Assembly: GCA_033344915.1 (NCBI GenBank)
Contig: JAWPML010000001.1
Coordinates: forward strand, 658,369 to 722,368
Length of the DNA stretch: 64,000 bases
Direction: 5' to 3'
Source of the DNA: Acidimicrobiales bacterium
Lineage (GTDB): Bacteria; Actinomycetota; Acidimicrobiia; Acidimicrobiales; Aldehydirespiratoraceae
Part shown: positions 18,218 to 25,924 of the stretch, piece after piece
How positions within the stretch are numbered: the stretch's first letter is position 1
How the letters are laid out: the number at the start of each line of letters is the position of its first letter
The notes under the pieces: generated by a model
Seen by the model: only the letters and a program-made list of their open reading frames with translations
Told to the model about the DNA's origin: nothing
Database searches by the model: none
Made by a program: the position numbers and the translations under genes

Positions 18218-18835
18218 TCAGCCCGGGACGCGGCAGCGCATCAGGTAGAAGGCGCTCACGGCCTTCGGACCCTTCGCGTACCACTCCTTGGTGGACTCGA
18301 CCTCGAGGCCGGCGGCTTCCACCATCGCCACGTGGTCCCGGTCGAGGTGGCAACCGTCGAACAGGCGGCGTTGGATCGGCGTGATGCGGTGCTGCCACCG
18401 CTGGACCTTCTCGTCGCGGGAGAGGCCGTGTTCGAGGAGGTGGATCGCGCCGCCGGGCTTGACCACCCGCCGGAGTTCGTCGAGCCCCGCCGACTCGTCG
18501 GGGATGGTGCACAGCGTGAAGGTCGAGAGCGCGCCGTCGCACGAGTCGTCGTCGAGCGGGAGGGCCTGGCCGTCGAGTCCGACGTACTCGACCTCGGCAT
18601 CCGCCGCGGCGACGCGGTCGGCGGCCAGCTTCCGGCCGACCACCGCGGGATCGACCGCGTAGACCTTGCTGACCTCGGGGGGATAGGCCGCCATGTTGAG
18701 TCCGGACCCGAATCCGATCTCCACGACCTCACCCGTGAGCCCCTCGGTGACCTCGCCCCGGTAGCCCATGATCTCGCCACTGCCGAGCGCCTTGTCGATG
18801 ACGCGCGGCAGGATCTGATCTCGATAGAAGCCCAT
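18218..18835 (-). CDS. Class I SAM-dependent methyltransferase
   Basis: 205 residues. SAM motif I is VVEIGFGSGLN (about 37-47), motif II VYAVDP, then YVGLDGQALPLDDDSCDGALSTFTLCTIPD (motif IV) and GGAIHLLEHG. This arrangement, with HRITPIQRRLFDGCHLDRD near the end, resembles the METTL7/UbiE-like lipid or thiol methyltransferases. The acceptor is unknown. It converges on SulP (19-base gap) and diverges from the acyl-CoA ligase with only 16 bases between start codons, so the two promoters must overlap or be leaderless. Confidence 0.86.
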   Translation of the reverse strand: MGFYRDQILPRVIDKALGSGEIMGYRGEVTEGLTGEVVEIGFGSGLNMAAYPPEVSKVYAVDPAVVGRKLAADRVAAADAEVEYVGLDGQALPLDDDSCDGALSTFTLCTIPDESAGLDELRRVVKPGGAIHLLEHGLSRDEKVQRWQHRITPIQRRLFDGCHLDRDHVAMVEAAGLEVESTKEWYAKGPKAVSAFYLMRCRVPG

Positions 18836-18851
18836 CGGGCGAGGCTAGCTA

Positions 18852-20399
18852 ATGTCCTTGGTGATGACCGAGAAAGTGCTCGACGCCACCACGTTCCCCG
18901 AGCTCCTCGCCCGCCGGGCGGAGCTGTCACCCGACCTGCCGCTGCTCATCGACGACACCGGTCGCACCATGACCTGCGCCGAGGTGCGCGACGAGGTCGA
19001 TCGGGTGGCCGCGGGGCTGATGGAGCTCGGCATCGGGGCCGGCACGCCGGTCACCTGGGTGCTGCCCACCCGGATGGAGACGATCCTGCTGAGCTTCGCG
19101 CTGTCCCGGCTCGGGGCGATCCAGAACCCGATCATCCACATCTATCGCCATCGTGAGGTCGGCTTCTGCATCGCCCAGACCGGGGCCGAGTTCGTGTTCA
19201 CCCCCGGGGAGTGGGGAGGGTTCGACTATGGCGCCATGGCCGCCGAGGTCAGCGCCGAGCTGCCGACGCCCCCGACGATCCTGAACGGCTACGCCGAGTT
19301 GCCCCACGGCGATCCGTCCACCCTTCCGCCGGCGCCGACCGACGGCGACGCGGTGCGCTGGCTGTACTACACGTCCGGCACGACGTCGGATCCGAAGGGT
19401 GTGAAGCACACGGACAAGACGTTGATCGCCGCGGGAACGGGCCTCGCGATCGCCCTCGAGGCCGATGACTCCGACGTCGGCACCATCGCCTTCCCCTACG
19501 CCCACATCGGCGGCCCCGACTACATCGTCATGATGCTCGCCAACGGGTTCCCGGCCGTGTTGATCGAGCAGTTCACCCCGGCCGGCGCGGTCGAGGCGTT
19601 CGCCGCGAACGGGGCGACGATGGCGGGCGGGTCGACGGCGTTCTACCAGATGTTCCTCGCCGAGGATCAGAAGGTGGACGGGCCGGCGATGCCGCGGCTG
19701 CGCCTGATGGCGGGCGGCGGGGCGCCGATGCCGCCGGAGATCTTCTTCGAGGTCAAGGAGAAGATGGGCATCCCGATCGCCCATGGCTACGGGATGACCG
19801 AGTGTCCGATGATCTGTCAGGGCTCGCCGAGTGACACGGACGATCAGCTCGCCCACACCGAGGGGGCGCCGATTCGGGGCTGCCAGGTCGACATCGTGAA
19901 GGTCGACGGCACGCCGTGCGGTCCCGGCGAGGAGGGTGAGGTCCGCGTGAGCGGGCCGATGCTCTTCAAGGGGTACACCGACGCGTCCCTCGAAGCCGAA
20001 GCCTTCGACGACCAGGGTCGGTTCCGCACCGGCGACCTCGGGGTGATGCGAGACGACGGCCACGTGTCGCTCACCGGCCGGGTGAAGGACATCATCATCC
20101 GCAAGGGCGAGAACATCTCCGCCCAGGAGATCGAGGACGTGCTCTACACGCTGCCCCAGGTGGGCAACGCGGCGGTCATCGGCCTGCCCGACACCGAGCG
20201 GGGCGAGCTCGTCTGCGCCGTGATCGAGACGGCCGAGGGCCAGCCCGACCTCACGTTCGACGAGATGATCGCGGCCTGCAACGATGCCGGGCTGATGCGC
20301 CAGAAGCATCCCGAGCGGATGGAGATCCACGACGGGCCGCTGCCGCGCAATGCCACGATGAAGATCCTGAAATACGAACTGAGGGAGTTGTACTCATGA
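18852..20399 (+). CDS. AMP-dependent acyl-CoA synthetase/ligase
   Basis: 515 residues. The AMP signature is YYTSGTTSDPKGVKHTDKT (about residues 175-193). Further motifs are GYGMTECP (adenine binding), FRTGDLGVMRDDGHVSLTGRVKDIIIRKGENISAQEIE (hinge) and a C-terminal catalytic Lys in ATMKILKYELRE. It activates a carboxylic acid to acyl-AMP and then acyl-CoA. The start is uncertain: ATG 18852 or ATG 18864, since TAATGT at 18850-18855 could be a -10 box for a leaderless start further in. The stop overlaps the ATG of the selenoprotein gene (ATGA), so they are coupled. Confidence 0.9.
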   Translation: MSLVMTEKVLDATTFPELLARRAELSPDLPLLIDDTGRTMTCAEVRDEVDRVAAGLMELGIGAGTPVTWVLPTRMETILLSFALSRLGAIQNPIIHIYRHREVGFCIAQTGAEFVFTPGEWGGFDYGAMAAEVSAELPTPPTILNGYAELPHGDPSTLPPAPTDGDAVRWLYYTSGTTSDPKGVKHTDKTLIAAGTGLAIALEADDSDVGTIAFPYAHIGGPDYIVMMLANGFPAVLIEQFTPAGAVEAFAANGATMAGGSTAFYQMFLAEDQKVDGPAMPRLRLMAGGGAPMPPEIFFEVKEKMGIPIAHGYGMTECPMICQGSPSDTDDQLAHTEGAPIRGCQVDIVKVDGTPCGPGEEGEVRVSGPMLFKGYTDASLEAEAFDDQGRFRTGDLGVMRDDGHVSLTGRVKDIIIRKGENISAQEIEDVLYTLPQVGNAAVIGLPDTERGELVCAVIETAEGQPDLTFDEMIAACNDAGLMRQKHPERMEIHDGPLPRNATMKILKYELRELYS

Positions 20400-20770
20400 G
20401 CACGTTCACGATCTACCACAACCCGCATTGAAACTCGTCGAGCAACGCCGTGGCGGTCGCCACGGAGATGGGCGTCGATTTCGAAGAGGTTCGCTACATG
20501 AAGGACTTCCCGGACGAGAAGACCCTGCGGGCGATCATCAAGAAGCTCGAGGATCCGGTCGAGCGGCTCGTGCGCAAGGACAGCCAGTTCAAGAAGCTCG
20601 AGCTGAACGAGGACGACTATGTCGACAACCCCGACGCGGTCGTCGCGGTCCTCGACGAGTACCACCGACTGTTGGAACGCCCGGTGATCGTCGGGCCGAA
20701 GAAGGCCATCGTCGGTCGACCGCTCGACGGGAAGAAGGCGAAGGAGCGGCTTGCGGAACTCTTCGGCTGA
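20396..20770 (+). CDS. Predicted Sec-containing ArsC-family (arsenate reductase-like) selenoprotein
   Basis: Frame from ATG 20396 (GGGAG upstream; coupled by ATGA to the ligase) to TGA 20768-20770 gives 124 residues if the in-frame TGA at codon 12 is read through. It begins MSTFTIYHNPH-U12-NSSSNA. E. coli R773 ArsC begins ...TIYHNPAC12GTSRN, so the TGA falls exactly on the catalytic Cys12. Three arsenate-binding Arg of the family are kept: R60 (ERLVRKD), R95 (LLERPVIV) and R108 (IVGRPLD). A SECIS-like hairpin follows the TGA. ArsC proteins reduce arsenate with a thiol(ate) nucleophile; relatives are Spx-like redox proteins. Conservation after the TGA argues against a dead gene. A normal caller would report only residues from 20450. 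Confidence 0.85.
20429..20431 (+). other. In-frame UGA, predicted selenocysteine codon
   Basis: UGA is codon 12 of the ArsC-family gene, in place of the catalytic Cys codon; sequence similarity to the family continues without shift on both sides. The following base is A. Confidence 0.83.
20448..20465 (+). promoter_or_regulatory. Bacterial SECIS-like hairpin
   Basis: CCGTGGC (20448-20454), loop GGTC (20455-20458), GCCACGG (20459-20465): a perfect 7-bp stem with a G-first, GU-containing apical loop. The loop starts 23 bases after the UGA, within the 16-37 base range usual for bacterial SECIS elements, and the GGUC resembles the SelB-contacting loop of E. coli fdhF. Confidence 0.8.
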
Positions 20771-22067
20771 CCTGCTGACCGACGATGCGCCCGAGGGGGA
20801 GACCATCGTCTCCGTCCGCCGGGTGGAGGAGCCGGTGAAGGTCGACGCGTCGCGCTATGTCGATCCCGACTGGGCATCGGTCGAGCACGAACGGATGTGG
20901 TCGTCCACCTGGCAGCTCGCCTGCTCACTCGACCACGTGAAGAACCCCGGCGACGTGTTCGTCTACGACGTCGGCACCCTGTCGATCCTCATCGTGCGGG
21001 CCGACGACGGCGAGTTGCGGGCGTTCCAGAACGTGTGCCGCCACCGGGGCATGCAGCTGTGCGCGGCGCACGACCAGGGGCGGGCCGAGTTGCGGTGCCC
21101 GTTCCACCGCTGGTCGTGGGATCTCACCGGCCGGCTGCGCGAGGTGCCCAGCCGCAAGGGCTTCGGCGCCCTGCGCAACGACGACTACCCGCTGTTCGCA
21201 GCTGCGGTCGACTCCTGGGGACCGATGGTGTTCGTGAACCCGGACCCGGCCTGCGAGCCGCTCGCCGACTTCCTCGATCCCGTGCCGTCCGAGGCCGCGT
21301 GGGCCGACCTCGGCGATTTCCGGTGCAAGGCGCTCATCTCGATCCCGCTGGGCGCGAACTGGAAGACGATCATCGACGGGTTCAGCGAGACGTATCACGT
21401 GCAGGGAATCCATCCCGAGATGTTGCGGATGGTCGACGACGTCAACTCACCCCAGGTGATCTGGGATCGTCACGGTCGGCTCACCCAGCCCTACGGCGTG
21501 GCGTCCCCCCGGCTGCGGGGCGGTGCCACCGACCAGGAGATCTGGGAGGGATTCGTCGAGGTGATGGGCGGTCGGATCGGCATCGGCGAGGGGCAGGACC
21601 CCGGTGAGTGTCCGCCGGTTCCGGACGGGTCGACGCTGCGCGACGTGCTCGCCCAGATGATCCGCGATCACTTCCTCGCGACGGAGGGTGTGGACCTGAG
21701 CCGGTTCGACACCACCGAGTTGATGACCATGGAGCAGTACAACCTCTTCCCGAACATCACGGTGCTCGTCTTCGGTGATCTGCTCCAGGTCGTGCGGGCG
21801 ATGCCGGGCGCGACGCCCGACGAGGGTTCGATGGACGTCATGGCATTCGACCGGGTGGCGCCCGACGCGCCCCGGCGTGACCCGATCACCACCGAGATGG
21901 CGCCGGGCTCCTACTCGATGGGTCTCGTGATCGATCAGGACGTCGCCAACCTCGAGCGGGCCCAGAGGGGCCTCCACGCCCCGGGGCTCACCGAGCTCAC
22001 CCTCTCGGGCGAGGAGTGCCGGATCATCAACCTGCACCGCAACCTCGACCGGGTGTGCGGGGCCTAG
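20751..22067 (+). CDS. Rieske non-heme iron ring-hydroxylating oxygenase, alpha subunit
   Basis: 438 residues. The Rieske cluster ligands are C96-x-H98 (VCRHRGMQL) and C116-x-x-H119 (RCPFHRWSW). The mononuclear iron site is in FSETYHVQGIHPEM (two His). The C-terminal domain ends LTLSGEECRIINLHRNLDRV. Such oxygenases add O2 to aromatic or steroid rings using ferredoxin/reductase partners, which are not in the window. Start: TTG 20751 has AAGGAG at 20741-20746 and overlaps the selenoprotein gene by 20 bases; GTG 20823 or 20835 are alternatives. Its stop overlaps the stop region of the convergent LLM gene by four bases. Confidence 0.9.
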   Translation: MRNSSADLLTDDAPEGETIVSVRRVEEPVKVDASRYVDPDWASVEHERMWSSTWQLACSLDHVKNPGDVFVYDVGTLSILIVRADDGELRAFQNVCRHRGMQLCAAHDQGRAELRCPFHRWSWDLTGRLREVPSRKGFGALRNDDYPLFAAAVDSWGPMVFVNPDPACEPLADFLDPVPSEAAWADLGDFRCKALISIPLGANWKTIIDGFSETYHVQGIHPEMLRMVDDVNSPQVIWDRHGRLTQPYGVASPRLRGGATDQEIWEGFVEVMGGRIGIGEGQDPGECPPVPDGSTLRDVLAQMIRDHFLATEGVDLSRFDTTELMTMEQYNLFPNITVLVFGDLLQVVRAMPGATPDEGSMDVMAFDRVAPDAPRRDPITTEMAPGSYSMGLVIDQDVANLERAQRGLHAPGLTELTLSGEECRIINLHRNLDRVCGA

Positions 22068-23059
22068 TTCATCGCCGCCAGCATCTGCGCGAGCGCCGCG
22101 GGGGTGGCGGTCGAGACGGTGAGCGAGAGCCGGTCGGCCAGGCTCCCGTACTCCGCCCGGAGACGGGCGGCGCATTCCTCGGGCGTGCCCCGTACGGCGA
22201 GGAGATCGAGGACCTCGTCGTCGATGAGATCGCCGAGCGTCGACCAGTCGCCGCCCTTGGTGATCTCGCGGAGTCGGGGCTGCAGGTCGCCGAGGCCGTG
22301 GTGGTCGAGCGTGACCCGGTAGGCCGGAGTCGAGCCGTAGAAGGCGAGGTTGTAGCGCATGGCGGTGGACGCCCGTTCGTACTCCTCGTCGGTGAGGCAC
22401 GGGTTGGCGATGCACCCGACGTTGAGGACGAGGTCGTCGCGGGTGCGTCCGCCGGCTTCGAGCCCGGTCTCGATCATCGGGAGGGTGCGTTCGGCCAGGA
22501 AGGATCCCGTGTTGAACGGGTGGATGATGATGCCGTCGGCGTGCTGTGCCATCGCCTCGGTCATGCGGGGGCCGAGGGCGCCGGCCCAGATCTGCGGCCG
22601 AGGATGGTCGAGCGCGCCGGGAACGAACATCGGCGTCATCAGGTCGACCCGGTAGAACTCGCCGTTGTGGTCGAGCCGGGTGCCGTCGATCCAGTTGTCC
22701 CAGATCGCGTGGAGGCATTCGATGAGCTCGACCATGCGGCTCACGGGCTTGCCCCAGGTGGCGGAGAAGCGGCGCTCGATGTGGGGCTTGATCTGGGTGC
22801 CGAGGCCGAGGGCGAACCGACCGCCGCTCGCCCGGTGGAGATCCCACGCCTGGTAGGCGAGGTGCATGGGTGACCGGGGGAACGCGATGGCGACGTTCGT
22901 GTAGATGTCCACGTCCAGCTCGGCGGCGTGGACGAGGGGGAAGAACACGTCACTGTTGCCCTCGAACGTGAAGAGGCCGTCGAGCCCCGTGTCCGCGAGC
23001 TCGCGGGCCCGGGCGGGCACGGTCGCGAGGTCGCCTGTCAGTCCAGCATCGATCAGCAC
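22064..23059 (-). CDS. LLM-class F420-dependent oxidoreductase
   Basis: 331 residues. TIM-barrel luciferase-like fold: ADTGLDGLFTFEGNSDVFFPL near the start, IYTNVAIAFPRSPMHLAYQAWDLHRASGGRFALGLGTQ (classic LLM segment), then PQIWAGALGPRMTEAMAQHADGIIIHPF and a C-terminal 'VRGTPEECAARL'. These enzymes use F420 (or FMN) to reduce or oxidise small molecules. From memory, a similar oxidoreductase lies beside the DUF35/ltp genes of the mycobacterial cholesterol region, which matches the layout here (next to a KstR-like regulator and module 2). The substrate is unknown. Confidence 0.88.
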   Translation of the reverse strand: MLIDAGLTGDLATVPARARELADTGLDGLFTFEGNSDVFFPLVHAAELDVDIYTNVAIAFPRSPMHLAYQAWDLHRASGGRFALGLGTQIKPHIERRFSATWGKPVSRMVELIECLHAIWDNWIDGTRLDHNGEFYRVDLMTPMFVPGALDHPRPQIWAGALGPRMTEAMAQHADGIIIHPFNTGSFLAERTLPMIETGLEAGGRTRDDLVLNVGCIANPCLTDEEYERASTAMRYNLAFYGSTPAYRVTLDHHGLGDLQPRLREITKGGDWSTLGDLIDDEVLDLLAVRGTPEECAARLRAEYGSLADRLSLTVSTATPAALAQMLAAMN

Positions 23060-23107
23060 GCGACGACGCTATGTCAGCCCTCGCCCGGGCACCCACTCCC
23101 GCCCCAC

Positions 23108-23113
23108 TACGAT
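23108..23113 (+). promoter_or_regulatory. -10 box TACGAT, leaderless start of the TetR gene
   Basis: TACGAT, 6 bases, then ATG 23120. It selects this start over upstream in-frame codons. Confidence 0.55.
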
Positions 23114-23119
23114 CGCCAG

Positions 23120-23704
23120 ATGTCCGAGGCCCGACCGCTCACGGAGAAGCAGGCCGAACGCCGTCGGCGCGTGATGCAGGCGGCCATCGAGCTGGCGACC
23201 GAGGGCGGCTACGACGGGGTGCAGATGCGGGCCGTCGCCGACCGGGCCGAGGTCGCACTCGGCACCGTCTACCACTACTTCACGTCCAAGGATCATCTGC
23301 TGGCCGAGTCGATGAGTGTCTGGATGGCCGGTCTCCAGCGTTCGATCGAACGTCATCCACCCGAGGGCGAGAACACGCTCGAACGGGTGCTCGACATCCT
23401 CCGCCGCATGACCCGGGGCATGGCGGAGAACCCCAACGTGTCCGCCGCCGTCATCGGGGGGCTGGTCGCCGAGGGTCCCCACGGTGCCGCGAGCCAGGAG
23501 GCGTTGAACGTCACGTTCTCGGCGATGCTGCGCTCCGCGTTCGGCCCCGAGTTCCCTGCGGAACGGCGCGACAAGATCATCCGATCGCTCGAACACATCT
23601 GGTTCTCCGAGCTGATCGCCTGGAAGAACGGCTGGAACCCCTACGAGCAGAGCGCCCAGGAGCTCGAGGACGCCGCCGAGTTGCTGCTCAGCCCGCTCCC
23701 CTGA
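23120..23704 (+). CDS. TetR family regulator, KstR-like
   Basis: 194 residues. The DNA-binding part is RRRRVMQAAIELATEGGYDGVQMRAVADRAEVALGTVYHYFTSKDHLLAES, which reads much like mycobacterial KstR (MRAVA-RA-VA-GT-Y-YF-SK-HLL). The ligand domain has EHIWFSELIAWKNGWNPYEQSAQELEDAAELLL. KstR represses cholesterol-catabolic genes and is released by steroid acyl-CoA. Here it stands between the LLM oxidoreductase and the DUF35/thiolase-like module 2, which it probably controls. I did not find a KstR-type operator (TnnAACnnGTTnnA) by eye near these promoters, so the ligand and operator may differ. Confidence 0.83.
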   Translation: MSEARPLTEKQAERRRRVMQAAIELATEGGYDGVQMRAVADRAEVALGTVYHYFTSKDHLLAESMSVWMAGLQRSIERHPPEGENTLERVLDILRRMTRGMAENPNVSAAVIGGLVAEGPHGAASQEALNVTFSAMLRSAFGPEFPAERRDKIIRSLEHIWFSELIAWKNGWNPYEQSAQELEDAAELLLSPLP

Positions 23705-23712
23705 GCCGGCAA

Positions 23713-23745
23713 GGTGAGACGGCGGGGTCAGAGTCCCGTCTCATC
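23713..23745 (+). terminator. Hairpin after the TetR gene, GGGGTCAGA-type element
   Basis: TGAGAC (23715-23720) pairs with GTCTCA (23738-23743) around a GGGGTCAGAGTCCC core. It begins 9 bases after the TetR stop. The core is a diverged version of the GGGGTCAGACCCC found at three other gene ends in the window. Confidence 0.5.
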
Positions 23746-23789
23746 TCGGGTTGGGATGGTGATCCGTCGCCCCACTAGGTTCCCGGCTC

Positions 23790-24239
23790 ATGGCCGACGA
23801 AGTCCTGCAAGCGCCGCTGGTGCTCGAGTACCCCTTCACCCGCACGACCGGGCCCGTGGTCGGAGCGTTTCTCACCGGACTCCGCGAGGGCGTGGTGCTC
23901 GGGGTGCGCCGCAGCGACGGCACCGTGATGTGTCCGCCGCTCGAGTACGACCCGACGACCTCCGAGCCGATCGGCGAGATGGTCGAGGTCGGTCAGACCG
24001 GCACCGTCGTGTCGTGGAGCTGGGGCGGACCGCCCCGGGACCAGCAGCCGTTCGACCGCGATGTCGCCTGGGCGCTGATCACGTTGGATGGGGCGGACTC
24101 GCCGATGCTGCACGCCGTCTTCGTCGACGGCCCGTCCGACATGGCGACGGGCATGCGGGTGCAGGTCCAGTGGGCCGACGAACGGGTCGGCCACATCGCC
24201 GACATCGCCGGTTTCGTGCCGACGGGGGAGAACGCCTGA
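23790..24239 (+). CDS. DUF35 OB-fold protein, small subunit (module 2)
   Basis: 149 residues. VLEYPFTRTTGPVVGAFLTGLREGVVLGVRRSDGTVMCPPLEYDP matches the first half of the fused protein at 10317-11312 almost word for word, followed by the OB fold (VVSWSWGGPP, ALITLDGADSPMLHAVF). No zinc-ribbon Cys pairs. It ends on TGATG, overlapping the next DUF35 gene, so the two probably form a 1:1 complex equivalent to the fused version. TAGGTT lies 8 bases before the ATG and may be the -10 box. Confidence 0.82.
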   Translation: MADEVLQAPLVLEYPFTRTTGPVVGAFLTGLREGVVLGVRRSDGTVMCPPLEYDPTTSEPIGEMVEVGQTGTVVSWSWGGPPRDQQPFDRDVAWALITLDGADSPMLHAVFVDGPSDMATGMRVQVQWADERVGHIADIAGFVPTGENA

Positions 24240-24832
24240 TGCCCGCCCAACCGTTCCAGCAGGATCCGTCGGTGCCGCCGTCGTGTGTGGTCGAGGTCAC
24301 CGGCGTGCCCGAGAAGGTGGCGTCGACCGAGCCGGTGCAGTCGGTACGCACGCCGATCCGCATGGAGTACACGTACACGCCCGGCCGCGCCCTGTCCGAC
24401 TATCTCGTCGCGATGAAGGACAAGAAGATCATCGCCGAGCGGTGCCCCGAGACCGGTCAGGTCTTCGTGCCGCCCCGGGGCGTGAGCCCCGTGGCCGGCG
24501 TCGTCACCGCCGGCAAGGTCGAGTTGCCCGCGACGGGATACGTCGAGTCGTTCAACATCACCCGGGTGCCGATCGCCACCCGTCCCGATCTCGAACCGCC
24601 GTACTGCTCGGCGTGGATCCTGCTCGACGGCGCGTCGATCAGCTTCATGGGCCTCGTGATCAACTGCGAACCGGAGTCCGTCAAGTTGGGGACGCGGGTG
24701 CGCGCGGTGTGGAAGCCGGACGACGAACTCGAGATGGCCGCCACCAACATCCTCGGCTGGGAGCCGACCGGCGAACCGGACGTCGAGATCCCCGACATCG
24801 AACGCATCGGTCAGAAGGGGGACCTCGAATGA
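24239..24832 (+). CDS. DUF35 OB-fold protein, large subunit (module 2)
   Basis: 197 residues, ATG 24239 on the preceding stop. It corresponds to the second half of the fused DUF35 protein: LSDYLVAMKDKKIIAERCPETGQVFVPPRGVSP is the degenerate rubredoxin-like knuckle (one Cys only, no CxxC pair), then the OB-fold 'YVESFNITRVPIATRPDLEPPYCSAWILLDGASISFMGLV'. It has about 40 extra N-terminal residues not seen in the fused version. Its stop overlaps the ATG of thiolase-like subunit A (ATGA). Confidence 0.82.
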   Translation: MPAQPFQQDPSVPPSCVVEVTGVPEKVASTEPVQSVRTPIRMEYTYTPGRALSDYLVAMKDKKIIAERCPETGQVFVPPRGVSPVAGVVTAGKVELPATGYVESFNITRVPIATRPDLEPPYCSAWILLDGASISFMGLVINCEPESVKLGTRVRAVWKPDDELEMAATNILGWEPTGEPDVEIPDIERIGQKGDLE

Positions 24833-25896
24833 GCGGCTCCGACATGAGAGAGATTGCGATCGTCTCGTTCGCCCAGCGCCAGGAACCGGCCATCACGTCC
24901 GAGTCCGAGGTCGAGTTCATGGTGCCGCTGATGCAGCAGGCCAAGGAGGCCGTCGGTCTCCGCCAGCAGGACATGGGCTTCACGTGCTCCGGCTCGTCGG
25001 ACTTCCTGGCCGGCCAGGCCTTCTCGTTCGTGATGACGATCGACGGAACGGGCCCGGTCCCGCCGATCTCGGAGTCCCACGTCGAACAGGACGGAGCGTG
25101 GGCGCTCTACGAGGCCTGGGTGAAGCTCCAGTGCGGCGACGTCGACACGGCGTTCGTCTACTCGTATGGCAAGTCGTCGCCGGGGTCGTTGCGCGACGTG
25201 CTCGCTACGCAGATGGACCCCTACTACGTGGCGCCGCTGTGGCCCGACGCCTTCTCGATCGAGGGGCTCGCGGCGCGGATGCTGCTCGAGTCGGGGAAGG
25301 TCTCCGAGCGGCAGCTGGCCGAGATCGCCTCCCGCTCGCGGGAGCACGCGTCGTCGAACCCGCACGCAGTGCGGAACACGCCGAAGTCGGTCGAGGAGAT
25401 CCTCGCCGAGGAGTTCGTGGCCGATCCGCTGCGTCCGTCGGACATCCCCGCGTCGGCCGACGGCGGTTGCGCCATGGTGCTGGCGGCCGGCGACCGGGCC
25501 CGGGAGCTGTGCGACCGGCCGGTGTGGATCCGCGGCATCGACCATCGCATCGACTCGCACACGCTCGGCGCCCGCGACCTGACCGACGCGATGTCGGCCC
25601 GGATCGCGGCCGAGAAGGCCGGCGTCGGTCGGGACAAGATCGACTTCGCCGAGCTGCACGCCCCGTTCACCACGAGCGAGGCGGTGCTGACCGAAGCACT
25701 CGGGCTCGGTGACGACGTGACCATCAACCCGTCGGGCGGGCCCTTGGCGGCGCACACGATGATGGCGGCCGGTCACATTCGCTTCGGCGAGGCGTTCGAG
25801 CGCATCGCCCGGGGCGACGGCGATCGGGCGGTCGTCCACGCCACGGCCGGACCCGTGTTGCAGCAGAACATGGTCGCCGTGCTGGAGGGGGAGTAG
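24829..25896 (+). CDS. Thiolase-like protein without catalytic Cys, subunit A (module 2)
   Basis: 355 residues. Paralogue of 11312-12385: the same ESHVEQDGAWALYEAWVKL segment (no nucleophile Cys), SGGPLAAHTMMAAG where GHP is expected (His retained one position off, in AAHTM), and VVHATAGPVLQQNMVAVLE at the end. It overlaps the DUF35 large-subunit gene by 4 bases. As for module 1, an aldolase or acyl-transfer role with DUF35 and subunit B is inferred. Closely similar genes occur in many actinobacteria as 'thiolase domain-containing protein'. Confidence 0.83.
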   Translation: MSGSDMREIAIVSFAQRQEPAITSESEVEFMVPLMQQAKEAVGLRQQDMGFTCSGSSDFLAGQAFSFVMTIDGTGPVPPISESHVEQDGAWALYEAWVKLQCGDVDTAFVYSYGKSSPGSLRDVLATQMDPYYVAPLWPDAFSIEGLAARMLLESGKVSERQLAEIASRSREHASSNPHAVRNTPKSVEEILAEEFVADPLRPSDIPASADGGCAMVLAAGDRARELCDRPVWIRGIDHRIDSHTLGARDLTDAMSARIAAEKAGVGRDKIDFAELHAPFTTSEAVLTEALGLGDDVTINPSGGPLAAHTMMAAGHIRFGEAFERIARGDGDRAVVHATAGPVLQQNMVAVLEGE

Positions 25897-25924
25897 CGAT
25901 GAGCACTCGAGCCGGAGGCGAGTC

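Noticed and set aside
20396-20449. Reading the ArsC-type gene as a nonsense pseudogene or starting it at 20450
   Set aside because: A start at 20450 would remove the active-site strand, while the TGA sits exactly at the Cys codon, a SECIS-like hairpin follows at the right distance, and the rest of the gene is intact.
23060-23790. KstR-type operator near the TetR gene and module 2
   Set aside because: No TnnAACnnGTTnnA match was found in the short promoter regions; a motif scan would be needed to exclude diverged sites.
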